Shown one piece after another: positions 11,106 to 24,128 of a DNA stretch of 64,000 nt. Each line of letters starts with the position of its first letter. Position 1 is the first letter of the stretch. The translations under genes and the position numbers were made by a program. The DNA is taken from contig OX421495.1 of the NCBI GenBank assembly GCA_949126835.1, forward strand, positions 28,397,721 to 28,461,720. The letters run 5' to 3'. The stretch comes from Anisus vortex (Eukaryota; Mollusca; Gastropoda; Planorbidae). The notes under the pieces are model-generated. The model was not told where the DNA came from, made no database searches, and saw only the letters and a list, made by a program, of their open reading frames with translations.

Positions 11106-13713
11106 TTAATCTTTTTTTTAATTTAAAAAGTACAAAAGTCAAACTCTCTAAGCCAAATTGCGCTGCGTACCTTATAAAAAACGTAGGTTTCGACGAGTTA
11201 ATAAACAACATAATACAGGGTGAATTGTGAAAGTCCGATAGGACCTCGCGTTTAACAGAAGGCTTTGTGTATTTGCATTGTTAAATATCTTTTTTTTTAG
11301 TTATGGTATTGTTACGTACTCCTTCGATAATGTATATGTATTTGTTGTCTAGTTGTATGCTTAATACGGAAAGAATTATCTTTTTGTTTATGCATTTAGC
11401 AAAATGTGCTAAACTCTTAGTCTGAGTCTGAATACACCATATAGATCCATTGTACTTTCTTCAGCCGAGAACTAAAAACATATGTTTTTTTTTATTTAAA
11501 GATATCAAAGCATTACATAAATTGAAGTACATGATTAAAGAAAATAAAAAGAGCAAGACATTAATTTAACCAATAGGCCTAAGGATAAAATGATTGAATT
11601 TTTTATATTTTATTTTCTCATTGAAAAAAACAGATCTTTTTTTTCTGAAAAAGTGGCACTTTATAATAGGAATTAGGTCGGGCTGGTCAACTTCAATGAA
11701 CCCTCATTAGATCCGCCACTGATGCTATAGTTTAAAGTTATAGATTTGAAGAAATGTCAATGCTAATCATCAAAGTGAAATGCTACATATTGGCATGTTA
11801 CTTTGTTTACTTTTAATGCCCAGCAAGATAAATTATAATTATACCATTTTTTTTGCTATTGTTTTACTTCAATTACAGTAAAAATATATCCAATGGATTC
11901 ACCACAGATTGTGAAAATAAATAATAATAATATCGTTTTTCTTTTATATTCTCAAGTGTATTAGGCTGTGTACTTTTCCCTCACATGTTTAAGCCACACA
12001 CAATGTAATTCATTTGTTCAGCGAACAAGCTGACATAAAGATGTTAAACCAGGTCATTAGTTAGCCTTAAATTCACATTACGCTTTTAAATCTCTCTGTA
12101 TACGGATCATCATCATTGATTACTTACACAAGGGTCACAACTCAATCATCTCCTTATGTTTGGAGACTGAGGAGGAAGAAGAGAGGTGAGGGGTGATCAT
12201 GCTAACAAAGTTTGTTTACGACAACATTGCTGTACTATAAATGACGTCACTATCTGTATTGCTTTCTAATACCGCTGAATGAATAATTCTCTTTACTATC
12301 TCTTCTGTCTCATACTTGAGATGGAAATCGAACCAAATCAAAACCGAGTATACTGAACTCAAACCCTCCTGGGGACCGTACTAAACTGAGTCAGAACTCT
12401 GCTGGTGACCAAACCGAACCCTGTTCTGAGGCAAAATGATGTTAGGGCCTACTTTTTTTTCAACACATTACAATTAGTTTCATTCAAAATTATTATTATT
12501 TTACGTTTACACTTTTATACCAATTGCCACAATTTGGTTCAAACAATGCATGTGTTTTTAAATAATAGATCAACAATTTAGTGAAATTAATTTATAGACA
12601 GTGCTTAATTCTGTAAATCTATGTTATCCTAACTCCATAAGCCTCTTTCCTAAGCAATAGAGTGAAAGTGTAAACAGAAAGCCAAATGTGACCTTTTTTT
12701 TTTTGGTGATGTCCAACTAATTTTAAAAAACAATATAATAATACAAAAACTAATTTAAAGCAAATTTTGAACCATTTGTTAAGAATCTAATAATCTTAAT
12801 ATTAAACTTCGTCAATGGGAACTAGTGGCTGGCAATCATTTAGAGTTCAACATAGAGATACATTTGTTGCGGACATTCTCTAGATAAGATGTGGTCATTT
12901 TAAAAATTATAAAACGAATAGTTCGGTAGTAGAATGATGGTTGTGTTTTAAGAAATGTGTTGAAATCTACTATATATTTGTTTGAAAAGTCGGTATCATT
13001 TTTCTTTTACATTATTGAGAGTAACTTAGCTTGAGAGGACTAAGTGTATGCCATTGTCATAAGAACCGAAACTATTTTAAGATTGTTGCCACGGCCCGTA
13101 TTAGATGTAGTAAAGCCCTCCGTTTGTGGGGCATCAATCCCCCAGTTGCATAACCAGTTGCCAAAGTTTGAACAAATGACAATTAGTTTTTTTATATAGA
13201 AAATTAGTTGACATAAATTAGTTAATTTGTAGCTGACAACAATTTTAATTGAAAAAAAACAATTACTTTAACACAATACCATTTTGTATATTCACTTATA
13301 AATGAAAAAAAAGTATTCTATATAGGAAAAAATCTCCCCAAGGCCAGCCCAGAACGACATTATCCGTTAGTATGGCCCTGCCTCCCCTTACCCACAATTT
13401 CAAGGGTAGATTCAAAACAACACAAAAGATATTTTAAAAAATGATTCCAGTACTAATAATAGCAATAATAATAAATAGGGGCTATTAAATGCGAAGGAAT
13501 AATAATATGTATTTCTTTAGTACATTAGCTCATGCTTAAAAGTAATAAAAAAAATTCAAAGATTGCTTGAATATATTTTTTAACAATAACATTTTAAAAA
13601 AGTGAAACATGTGCCTACTAACCCTGCAATTTCTTTATCTTACTATGGAATTACTTTTAAGTAAAAGTAATGCCCCTTTTCGGAAGGGCCTGTGTAAATG
13701 AGTACACAGGCGT
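11106..13713. other. Non-coding stretch with one possible transposon end
   Basis: AT-rich sequence without coding signal. At 11690-11719 the plus strand ends in CTCATTAGATCCGCCACTG; its reverse complement CAGTGGCGGATCTAATGAG looks like a hAT-type terminus, but no partner end was found. Confidence 0.45.
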
Positions 13714-13890
13714 AAGCTTAGATAGCTTTAACCTATTTAGCTTCAACCTGGTTAGCTTTAGACTAGTTAGCTTCAACCTGGTTAGCTTTAGACTAGTTAG
13801 CTTCAACCTGGTTAGCTTTAGCCTAGTTAGCTTCAACCTGGTTAGCGTTAGCTTAGTCAGTTTCAACCTGGTTAGCTTCATTATAGTTAG
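13714..13890. repeat. 30-bp minisatellite built of two 15-bp halves
   Basis: Alternating 15-bp half units TTAGCTTCAACCTGG and TTAGCTTTAGACTAG, about six 30-bp dimers. The period is a multiple of three, so both strands show open frames (13670-13897 plus, 13657-13893 minus) of repeated pentapeptides; these are artefacts. The dimeric structure implies an initial 15-bp duplication followed by amplification of the dimer. Confidence 0.95.
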
Positions 13891-15751
13891 CATATAGAGC
13901 GATGCGTCTTCTACATTGTTTCAACCTTTATCATGGAGCTGCCTCTCGCCCATACACAAAGAATAGGTATTAAGAGAAACTCGATGAATATATTAATTTT
14001 TAATTTGAATCTTTTTTTCATGCTTCAAGAAAAAGCCTAGAGAAAAATAAGTATTTGAATTTTTTATTTAAACAACGACAACAACAGCAGTGTTTAGGGT
14101 TGTATGTTGTTTTCAATAAAAGAAATTGGGACATAACATCCATAAAATATATAAATGCCTCTGTTCTGATTTCTCTCTTGCTTATGTCTTATACTTCTAA
14201 TACAAAAATAACTTATTCAATACGTTCAATAGCAAGCATGTAATGCATTTATCATTAGAAAACCCCGTACCCCATGCATGTCCGTTGCACTCCTCTGGAG
14301 TGCATCTCAACAAAAATATACGTACCCCATTCATGTCCCTGAACTCTCCCAGAGTACCTCCTGTAACTTTTTATGAAAACAAAAAAGAAATCAAAGCACA
14401 TGTATATACCCACTTTTTGATGCATTCTAACTAAGAGACACACACAAAAACACAGAAAAAGTCATTCGGATATACCCTTGGGCATTAATGGGTTAATGAG
14501 GCTTGACCTTTCAAACAGAATAGATCATGAACTTCCGGTTTCCATTTCCGTAAACTAGAAACGATTGATTTATGCCTCAACGGCCAGTTCTGGTCTTTTA
14601 TACATAGATCTATACAAAGGCTACAAAATTAGTTATGATGAATCCGTTTTTAATATCAAAAGTGAGTTGGCGGTAATTAATACTCAAAAAGTTAGTCGCG
14701 CTAAGTTAAATTTAGCTTTGTTTATAAAATAAAGAGTTGCGTCCTTGGTTATTAAAAAAACACAGTCAGTAGATACATAAAAACAAATTAAAAAATTATT
14801 TTGCTTCAAGCAATGAGTTTGAGATTATAAATAATTGATTCTTCACGTCTGACCTTAACAATTCATCATTTTCTTTCAGCAACATCTTTTGGAAATAAAT
14901 TAAATTGTAATTTTAAACATCTTTTATTATTCGCAGTACAACCATTAACGCGGCGCACAAACATGTTTTTTTAAAATAGTAAATGAACGAATGGGACTGG
15001 AAATGTTGTACATTTTCAACCTTTATTCATGCATAAATAATATTTGACTTGTTAATAAGAAGAGCAAAAAGAAAGAAAGAGAAATTGAGAAAAATTGTAT
15101 TTTTGGCACCTTAAAGGTACGACGGATTAAGTTAGTACATGTAGGATGCATGTTTTTGGCGACCAGACTTTAGGAAAGCTTATTAGCTTGTTTTACATCA
15201 ACTGATACATGGCTCATAGTCGATAAACCATATACTATAATAAGATGACCGCTTGCTCTATTTTTAGAGCTTATATGTACTTTTTTTCCGTGCGCAACCA
15301 ATAAGGCTGTCTTAAATTACTTCTACGCACTTTCTTGTTTTTTAAATGTTTCCGCTGTTTACAACTTTCGATTTTAATTTTAATTTTTCATTGATAAAAT
15401 CAAAGCGATTCAATAAAACGAAAGTGCAAAGTATTATACGAATTGGGAATTCCGAAAAGCAGTCTTTTGAGTCATTATATAGCAGAAATACTAAAGCAAG
15501 CGGTCCATATGTATTATAGTCTATGGATAAACCGATAACAAATCCTTTTATCAAAATTTCAGGCTCTATATCTCAAAGATCAATTTGTTAACCTTTTTGT
15601 TTAAATCACATAATATTATGGTGCGACATAGATCTAAGTCATATTCAACACACATGACTGCAAGATTTCCCTTTAGTTTTTTTTTTTCATTTTAAAAAAC
15701 CTTTCTGATGATATATCTAAATTGTCTGTCTAGATGTCTATACAACTTTTG
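13891..15751. other. Non-coding stretch with a short direct duplication
   Basis: No coding signal. Two diverged direct copies of a segment beginning CGTACCCCATGCATGTCC occur at 14268 and 14321, the first containing the perfect inverted repeat CACTCC/GGAGTG. The remainder shows nothing recognisable. Confidence 0.45.
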
Positions 15752-15850
15752 TTTGGAATGATAATTGACCCACTTTACACCATGCTATCGAGCATAGACG
15801 TGTTTCTTTGACAACAGATTATTTCAAATATTCCCCAATAAGGCTAATAC
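15752..15850. repeat. Dispersed repeat, copy 1 (pair with 28.2 kb)
   Basis: Contains ATAATTGACCCACTTTACAC, then ATCGAGC and ATAGACGTGTTTC in the order and spacing found at 28221-28300. Non-coding; class unknown. Confidence 0.7.
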
Positions 15851-16435
15851 CATAAAACTTACTAGGGTGTGTTAATGAAATCATTCATAGATTTAAAATG
15901 GATACAAGAAAAAAATGACAACAACGTTAACAAAAAGGCCTTATATAACCTTCGATGTTGATGGGCCGGAAAAACAACAATTCAATTCATAGATGTATTA
16001 ACCTCGATTTTTGTTTATTTATTTCTATGTATGAAAGCAAATATATACATCTTCGAAAGGCTAATTAATGCATAAAAACAAATGCAAAAAATTAGGAGTT
16101 TGATATTATTTATTAATGTCATTTACCGGTTAAACCATTTGGCATATATCTACTTGTTTCAGTAGTTCTTATACTTTTCCTTACCTGTTATTGTGCCAAT
16201 ACAATTATTACTTATCTTGCTAATTATGATTTCGAACCATTCAAGCCATCTCATTGATTCAATGTTAAATGAAACATGCATTAGATAAAGGTTTTCTTAT
16301 CAACATCATTCATAGTCTAAGAAGCAAATTGTGTGTAAAGATCAAATATGTAAAGTGGTTACTAAGATTTTGTTTAGTAACAAGATAATTGATAACTAAA
16401 CAAAATTGGTTAGAACCATACTTTCAAGATAAGCG
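15851..16435. other. Non-coding spacer
   Basis: AT-rich; nothing recognised. Confidence 0.5.
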
Positions 16436-16870
16436 ATATCACCTACATAAACTAGAAAGTATTGACTACATAAACTAAACAACATTTTGTACATAAACAA
16501 GGAATGCATTTCGTACATAGACTGGATTGCAGTGCCTACAAAAACTATAGACAGAATTGATTAAATAAACTGGACAGCAAGGACTATATACAATTGACAG
16601 CCTTGATTACATGAACTACCTAGGATTTAGTGCATAAGCTAGAAAGAAACGACTAGAGAGCATTAATTACATAAACTAGACAGCATTAAGTACAAAAGCT
16701 GACAGCATTGATTACATAAAAGAGATAGTAATGTTTAAATAAATGAGACAGCATTGATATATAATATAAACTCGACAGTTTGTCATGAACTAGAAAATAT
16801 TTACATTAACTAGACAGCTTTGCATCCATGAATTAACGATCATTGACTACATGAACTAAACAAAATACAC
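16436..16870. repeat. Old ~25-bp minisatellite
   Basis: Around 17 highly diverged copies of a unit close to ACAGCATTGATTACATAAAC followed by TAG. Period varies between about 22 and 28 bp. The level of decay suggests an array no longer being homogenised. Confidence 0.8.
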
Positions 16871-18589
16871 GACACACTCTAAGAAAAGTAATACGTGAGT
16901 AAGCATGTGCATAAATCAATGAGCACATCGGCACAAGACATAAAGTAGATTAACATTCAGATAACAAAAATTTAAAGATAATGCATAGTTTGAATGAAAT
17001 CGTCTTAACGTGTATTTGTGATAGTTTGCGATAATCGTGCATAGATACACTCTTATAATGTATATTAATGAATTTGTTCCTATATTTTCAAAAGCAAATC
17101 TATTAAAACAAACTAATACAGGTGATTTGAAGTTTAGGATGTTACTAAATAATTCTATGTATGATGTCCATTTTATCTGCTCCTTTCTATACCCCATACA
17201 CACGCGCACACACACATACACACACATATTATATATATATATAAGGCCTACTACCGTGTACCTGCGTGTTTACTTATCACCTATCATATTATATACGTGT
17301 GACTTACCTAATGATCCATAGTAATATTCCAATCAAACATTACGTCGTTTGTTAATTTCCACAATGAAATCACTTAAATATATAAAGTTAAAATAAACTA
17401 CTATCTCTTTATGACATATTAGTCTACTTGAAGTATAAATCAATTCAAAGAAAAATGTAACTTGAAACGCGAAACGAGAAATACAAATAAGTTATTATTT
17501 AAAAAGCAGCGGTCGTATTTTATTAGACACGTTTTATCTTAATAGACATATATAAGGAAGCATACTTGGTTTATGTGTACACATGTATAAGAATAATTGT
17601 AATAGTCTCATACATAATAAACTGACCAGAAATCGAGGTAGAATAATTGACTAGAAACAAAACATTGAGCCCGCGTGTGTTGGTTGGAACAGCAGTAAGA
17701 AGTGAACAGCAAACTCGCTTGAACCTGTGAAACCAGCTAACCAGTTTTGCTTCTCATGGCAAAATAAGAGACGGCTATTGTACAGTGGGTAAATCTATGA
17801 GACACCGATATGGTCAGTCTGGAATGGGGATAATTTCTTACATCAACATATTTTTTCTACTATCAGATATTGATAAGGGACATAATCAAAGTATTTACAC
17901 AGTACATTTTTCATCTGTCGGGAAAACTATTCCCAAAATAATAATATGTAGGCCTACTATAAAGTTATATTTTGATTTTTAGGTAATAGCCTTAACATTT
18001 TAAAAGAATTGATTTTCCAATACAAATAGTATTGACATGCCCATTCAAAAAATAAATAAATCAGAAATTATTATAAAACTAACATGATGGTGTTATTATT
18101 GTTGGCCTATATATGTTAGCGGACGGGTTAAGCAATCCAAATTCTATTTATAGTTTTATTCGCCTGTTAATGTTTATCTTATTCACATTATACTCATCTT
18201 ACATATACTATATATTTGGTAACTGAGATCATTCACATAAGTTACATGTAGTATATATGCACAAGTACAAAGTCTTCTTATAAATGCAAAGACGGCCTAT
18301 TATGGGGCTGGACAAATGCAGTTAAATGTTTAGTGCGGCTCCAATTGAATTTACAATTATTTGTTTCATTATTATATTTCCATTATTACAATTTTAAGCT
18401 ATTTCCATTTTTGGGGGTTCAATTATAGTAGGCTGTCTTCTTTAAGTTTTTGACATAATACTCGAGGCTTGTGTAGAATATGAAAGTAAATTATTAAAAT
18501 ACAATTTAAAGTTAATGTGTATATTTAATTTTATGAAGGAATGTTGCTTTTTTAAATATAATAGTTGAATTAGCACAATACAGCACTCC
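16871..18589. other. Non-coding stretch with a small microsatellite
   Basis: A CA-rich then TA-rich compound microsatellite lies at about 17203-17244. Otherwise AT-rich sequence; open frames over 17037-17321 and 16916-17227 run through it and are not genes. Confidence 0.5.
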
Positions 18590-18795
18590 ATTGACGTCAT
18601 GCGGTTCCACAAAAATTCGTCTAGAGACTTTTTGTGTGCGACAATTCTTCTAAAAAAGTAGGTCAACCAAAATTACGTCTACCACGACAATTCGTCTAAC
18701 GACATTACGAATACCGACATTTTGTCTAACGTGACAGTTCATCCACCAGAGACTTTGTCTACCGCGACATTTAGTAAACCGAATTTATAATGTCT
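18590..18795. repeat. Degenerate short repeat of GACATTACGTCTAAC type
   Basis: Irregular 15-25-bp copies related to CGACATTTCGTCTAACG, e.g. TACGTCTACCACGACAATTC and GACATTTTGTCTAACG. Slightly CpG-rich for this region. An old array leading directly into the hairpin-bearing element at 18.8 kb. Confidence 0.65.
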
Positions 18796-18799
18796 AAAA

Positions 18800-19112
18800 C
18801 AACGGACGAGCCATTGGGCTCTTTAGTCAAGGGCGTAACGTATTCAGGGGTGAACCGGGGGAGGGTGCACACCAAGGTTCTGTCCGAGCGCCAGCCACCC
18901 CACGGCACGCCGAAAGCGTGGTGCCGTGTAACAGGGTACGGTTTCCGCAGCCCAGCTTAATGGTTACCTGCAATGTCACTCGGTAGCACAAATCCCAAAC
19001 TATAGGTAAGGGCATCCAGTCACCCGGTAGTTCGTGAAACGAGTTTGCTGCGTCCATTTCTACCTCCCCACCGAGGCCGCAGACCTTCCCAGAGTGCAAT
19101 GAAAAGCAAGAC
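18800..19112 (+). repeat. GC-rich hairpin-bearing dispersed element, copy A
   Basis: Begins GGACGAGCCATTGGGCTC, then AGGGCGTAACG, a hairpin (CGGCACGC-CGAAA-GCGTGGTGCCG arms), CCGCAGCCCAGC, GTAGCACAAATCCC, ACTATAGGTA and CTCCCCACCGAGGCC. The same landmarks in the same order occur on the minus strand at 39195-39575. Local GC is far above the surroundings. No conserved reading frame, so it is more likely a structured non-coding repeat or a retroelement UTR than a gene. Confidence 0.75.
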
Positions 19113-19285
19113 AGCCGGAGCAGCAGTGGAGGCTAATCCCAACAAACAATTCTTCCGAGACATTGGTAATTTACACAGCTCCATTGTAGTGTATTGAGAT
19201 TTATTCCTCCACTTTTTTAGAGTGTGAAGTCTATAATTGAATTATTCTCTCCGTGCTAGACAGCAATCATTATTTATGGTTGAAA

Positions 19286-19845
19286 TGTTGTTTAACATTG
19301 TTTGCTACCATTTTAGTTTCTCTACCAGTGAGCAGCAAACACTCGTCTCCCTTATAGACGCAACATTGTTTGTTACCATTTTAGTTTCTCTATCAGTGAG
19401 CAGCAAACACTCGTCTCCCTTATAGACGCAACATTGTTTGCTACCATTTTAGTTTCTCTACCAGTGAGCAGCAAACACTCGTCTCCCTTATAGACGCAAC
19501 ATTGTTTGCTACCATTTTAGTTTCTCTACCAGTGAGCAGCAAACACTCGTCTCCCTTATAGACGCAACATTGTTTGCTACCATTTTAGTTTCTCTACCAG
19601 TGAGCAGCAAACACTCATCTCCCTTATCGACGCAACATTGTTTGCTACCATTTTAGTTTCTCTACCAGTGAGCAGCAAACACTCGTCTCCCTTATAGACG
19701 CAACATTGTTTGCTACCATTTTAGTTTCTCTACCAGTGAGCAGCAAACACTCGTCTCCCTTATAGACGCAACATTGTTTGCTACCAATTTAGTTTCTCTA
19801 CCAGTGAGCAGCAAACACTCGTCTCCCTTATAGACGCAACATTGT
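19286..19845. repeat. 68-bp minisatellite, ~8 copies
   Basis: ACGCAACATTGTTTGCTACC recurs every 68 bp (19358, 19426, 19494, 19562, 19630, 19698, 19766, 19834). Each unit holds GTTTGCT and AGCAAAC in inverted orientation about 27 nt apart, so each could fold as a hairpin. Units are nearly identical, with single substitutions (TATCAG, ACTCATC, TATCGACG, CCAATTT). Confidence 0.96.
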
Positions 19846-22569
19846 TAACATCAACCAGACAAAACTCTTGGTAAGCTATTTTAGTAACTGCACCTGCTCT
19901 CTAGCGTTCAAAAATGAATGTATTTATACAATTCAACACTTTTCCATGCGCTGTTAAATGAAATAAAGAATTTCTATGTGTTATTAAATAAAATGAAGAA
20001 TGTCCATGCGCTATTAAATTAACTAAAGAATGTCAAATGAACTGGGGAATTTCCATAACGTTTTTTCACTGATTGGCTAATATGCCTATCAGTGGCGTAG
20101 CCAGGTCTTGAAACTAGTCGAGAGCGAGAACACAAGTAAAAGGCTTCTCTTACCAAAATAAGATATTCTATGATTAAATTTATATTAATCATCCATATTT
20201 TTTTTAATAGAACCCATAAACACTCAATTGGTTGCAACAAAAACACATGTATGTTAATGTAGACCTCAATCAGTTACATCTTTTTCTTTTGTTGTCATGG
20301 CTTCAACCTAAAAAATGTTTCAACTATTTTGTCACGGTTCTGGACGCAACCATGACTTATTAGCACTAATGTAGATAGATAGTAGTGTAGAACGTAAGAT
20401 CTTAGATTAGCGTAAGTTTAGGATAGAAAGGAGGAGAGTAGTCTGACGTCATAACACATCTCTCTCTCACGCAACTGTAACTCTCCAGCCACCCTTTAAC
20501 ACCTCTCCCCAATCTTCACTACATTCTATTATTTCCCAATTCAGAGGTTACTAACTAAATGCTGCCGAAATGGTACTCAATTTTGGATGAATGAGAGTGT
20601 ATGTGTCAGTTATGTGAAACCTACAATGTATATATTTATATCATGTCTTCGATTATTAATTCATGTTGTTATTTTAAATGTGTTTATACGGATAAATCAC
20701 TTCAGTAACTATTGATTCATATGCTAATTCAACATACATGTATATAGGCATTACGTCATAGACCCAAAAACTCGATGCCTCGCTTAAACCCCCACCTTTG
20801 CTCCCCCTTCCGTGCTCTCCCCTGCCACCCCTCATCTCCCCTTCACCTACCCAACTCACGGGGCAGCGGCGTGTTAGTTCATCCCTTTGTCCCGCTGGCT
20901 CCTGGGAAACTGACCAGAGAAGCCGTTTCACACATATATAACACTTCTCGGGGAAGTTGACCACTGACCACTTGACATAGTGATATTAAGTCCCCTGTAT
21001 GGAAGATGAATCATTTCCCCTCTCCTCTGTTCCCCTACCACCCGCTTGTTGGCTGTATTAATTGCTTTCATCTACACCCCATCCCGCCTACACTCTCCCC
21101 CCTTCCTTCTCTAGTGAGTCATCCCTTTATACAGAAATATCTTCGAACTAGCCAATCGGAATCATATCTAAATCTAAATTAAGGGAGTTAGTCAACCAAA
21201 TTGAGATAGACCAGGTGATTTAGAGTCGCAAGAACGCGAGCGCAAAAACTTGGAGAGCAGTCTTGGTTTGGCTCTTGGCCTGGAAACTTAAACTGAAGCC
21301 TGGAAGTCCCTATCTGTATATTTCGACTCGCATATTAGACCCCCCCCCCCCCCCCCGCATGCTTACAATCTAGATTTCGCCCAGTAATAGAATTTCCACA
21401 GTGTAGTTGTGTAACTTAATGATAGATTACATGACAATACCATACTCTAGTGTTAGCTAATACTGTATCGATTCGTGTATATTTCCCCATTGGATTTCTG
21501 AATGACAATAAACATTATAACCATCACCAGAGATTTGCTTGTGTACACCTTAGAACTGTTTGTGTGTGTATCTTATGTCATCTAACGAGCCAGGAGAGAA
21601 CTAAACAATATTCCAGGTCGATTACAGCGTCGGCACATCATACTCTTACGACAACCAGCCACAATAACCCCAATCACCCACACCCCGATCCTGACATATT
21701 TAGTTATAATAAACTTCCCCATCACTGCTAAATCAGATCATCTGTCCTTGCCTCTTGTACGAATTATTTTATGCGTTTTTGTCGGCTGAAAGAACTCGTT
21801 CCGCACCAGTTAAGTCAGAAAAATGTGATAGTGATAGTGATAGGCTATAGACCTAATGTGGAAGGGGGGCAAATTATTTTACTGCTCAAATCTTTTAGTT
21901 GTACTATTTTTGACACAATCTAGTCACACTATATAGCAAGCAACAATCTACCATGTTATATTTTTTCGGATGTAAAAGAACACAGCCATCTTCTGCAATT
22001 TTCTCATGGAATCGCTTCTTATACGAACTCTATATTGCTTAAACCAGTAGTAATTGCAGATGTTCAAACCAGTTGAGCTGCTTAGTTTCCAATCTGTTGA
22101 AACTCGTTAAAAAAATGTCGCATGTTTACTAAATCCTGTTCAAAGAGTTGAATTTAGTAAGAAGCCGCTACCCAATTAGTCCTAGGCCTACTTATCTGCC
22201 TTTAGGCTAATGTTTAAAGGTTGCAAGCGCTAGCTCGCACTTTTTATCATACAGCATTCATTATAAAAAAAATCAAATGTTACAAAAAATGCTTGTTTAG
22301 TTATGCAGTTATTATTTTATTATTATTATTATTTTATTACATATGATTCTTCGCAAAAAAATAATAGCGCTGAAAAAATCCATTAAATCTACTGATTTCC
22401 TGGTAGCTGGTTTAGTTTAGCTAAGTATCTTAAAGTCAACGCGAAAGAATCTGGACGTATACGATTGAATTGTTGAACTGAAATATTGCAAGGCGAAGTG
22501 AATTGCCAAAATACTAATTGAGTTTGAGCATGAAAACTTATAGGGTCGTCAATGAGACTCCAAAAAAAA
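19846..22569. other. Non-coding stretch with a transposon end and poly(C)
   Basis: A hAT-like terminus CAGTGGCGTAGCCAGG lies at 20090-20105, matching the ends of the elements at 41.99 and 57.05 kb; no partner end seen. C-rich sequence covers 20780-21110 and a run of about 18 C lies at 21340-21357. Frames here (20775-20960, 21450-21731) are low-complexity and unsupported. Confidence 0.5.
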
Positions 22570-22990
22570 TTGTGTGCACAGCGGTAAGCAGGACAAATGT
22601 AATTCAAAGTTGAATTATATGCATAGCATTAAGCAAGATCAACGTGAATCAAAGTTGAATTATTTGCAAAGCAGTAACCAGGATCAATGTGATTCAAAGT
22701 TGAATTATTTGCAAAGCAGTAACCAGGATCAATGTGATTCAAAGTTGAATTATTTGCAAAGCAGTAACCAGGATCAATGTGATTCAAAGTTGAATTATTT
22801 GCAAAGCAGTAACCCGGATGAATGAGAATGAAAGTGGAATTATATGCATTACATTAAGCAGGATCAATGAGACTTAAAGCTGAATTATGTGCATATTGTA
22901 GGCAGGATCAATGTGAATCTAAGTTTAAATTATGTACACATCAGTAAACACATTGAGTGAGAATCAAAGTTAAAATATGTGCACAACAGT
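22570..22990. repeat. 45-bp minisatellite, ~9 copies
   Basis: Units of 45 bp containing AACCAGGATCAATGTGATTC and AAAGTTGAATTATTTGCAA. The four central copies (about 22660-22815) are nearly identical, the outer ones diverge and change length. The 15-codon period keeps a plus frame open at 22574-22825, which is an artefact. Confidence 0.95.
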
Positions 22991-23989
22991 AAGAAGGTCT
23001 CTTTGATAAAATCTCTCTTATCCATGCCTGGAGAACATATGTTATCCGAGATTGGACTAGCGTTGCAAGACTGACCATAACATCTTGGACTAGCTCCGTT
23101 GTAAGACTGAGTAGCTATCGACAACCCCCTTTTTTTCCACTCCCAAAAGAAGACGTTTTTAAACAACTTCAGCACTTACTCCAGGGGTTTCTTTGCATTA
23201 CAGTTTTCTATTACAGATTTCAGAATATATGGATTGCATCCGATCATTGTGTACATCTGGTCTGAGAAATGATGCAAGTGTGTATTTGGTGTGTATCAGT
23301 TCTAGACGTTTAAAGAGGTCCCATAATAATATTTAAGTCTTGAAAAAGCAATTAAAAATACAACAACTCTTTTCTTTGAAAAAGACTTACATTTTAGAAA
23401 ACAGCATCAAGCAAATCGGTCACTTCCCTAGTCTCTCCCCCTCCCCCTGTAATGTGGCTTAGGAGAAATTATAATTAGACTTAATAAAATGTATGTTACA
23501 GTAAAATACGTTATTAGTTGCATAATAAGCAATATAATAAACAATATATACAAACTATGCTGAAAATATTGGAACAAATAGAAAGTAAATTCTTCATTAT
23601 GTGTGTTCTGTACATAACAAACTAAAGAACTAGATCCTTGTTAGCTAAGCCCAGTGGTTAAGCTTTGTCCAACATGTTTACTTATTATTATCCCTTGTAC
23701 ATTTCCTTTCGGCTATATACAAAGTGAATAAAATAAAACAAATGTTTATATTTACAGGAACATTTTAGTTGGTCTTAATTTCCCTTTAGTGACATTATAT
23801 TGATAAGGTCCATAATCCTTGCTAAATCCTGTCTTTAACAATGTCAATATCTTCGCCTTCAAAACAGCTTTAAAAATCGATTAATATTGATCTGTTTACA
23901 GTAAACAGTCATATTTTTGTTCTTTTATTATTATCATATTTTTTAACTTTAAAGTTTTGTTGTGACAGTGTGCCTAAACAAATGTGAGA
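22991..23989. other. Non-coding stretch, nothing recognised
   Basis: AT-rich sequence. A minus frame at 22930-23175 shows no family similarity. Confidence 0.5.
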
Positions 23990-24128
23990 AGCCGGCTGGT
24001 CCTGTGGTTAGTTCACCGGACTGTCATGTCGCAGGTTCTATTCCTGTCGCCGACCGATCCCTGAAGGAATTTTGGGCCTAATGGAGTAAGCCTATTCATC
24101 ATTATGCAAATTTTCATTGTGCTTTGAG
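23990..24128 (+). mobile_element. tRNA-derived SINE (GCCGGCTGG head), short copy
   Basis: The head GCCGGCTGGTCCTGTGG-TTAG gives an RNA polymerase III A-box-like segment, and GGTTCTATTCC a B-box-like segment about 37 nt further on, normal tRNA spacing. CACCGGACTGTCA between them is shared with the SINE at 33130-33393. The acceptor arms do not pair, so this is not a functional tRNA gene. The body ends near GTGCTTTGAGTG without the L2-type tail of the 33-kb copy. Confidence 0.75.

Noticed and set aside
23990..24062. Functional tRNA gene
   Set aside because: A and B boxes are present, but the acceptor stem does not pair and the sequence continues as a SINE body.
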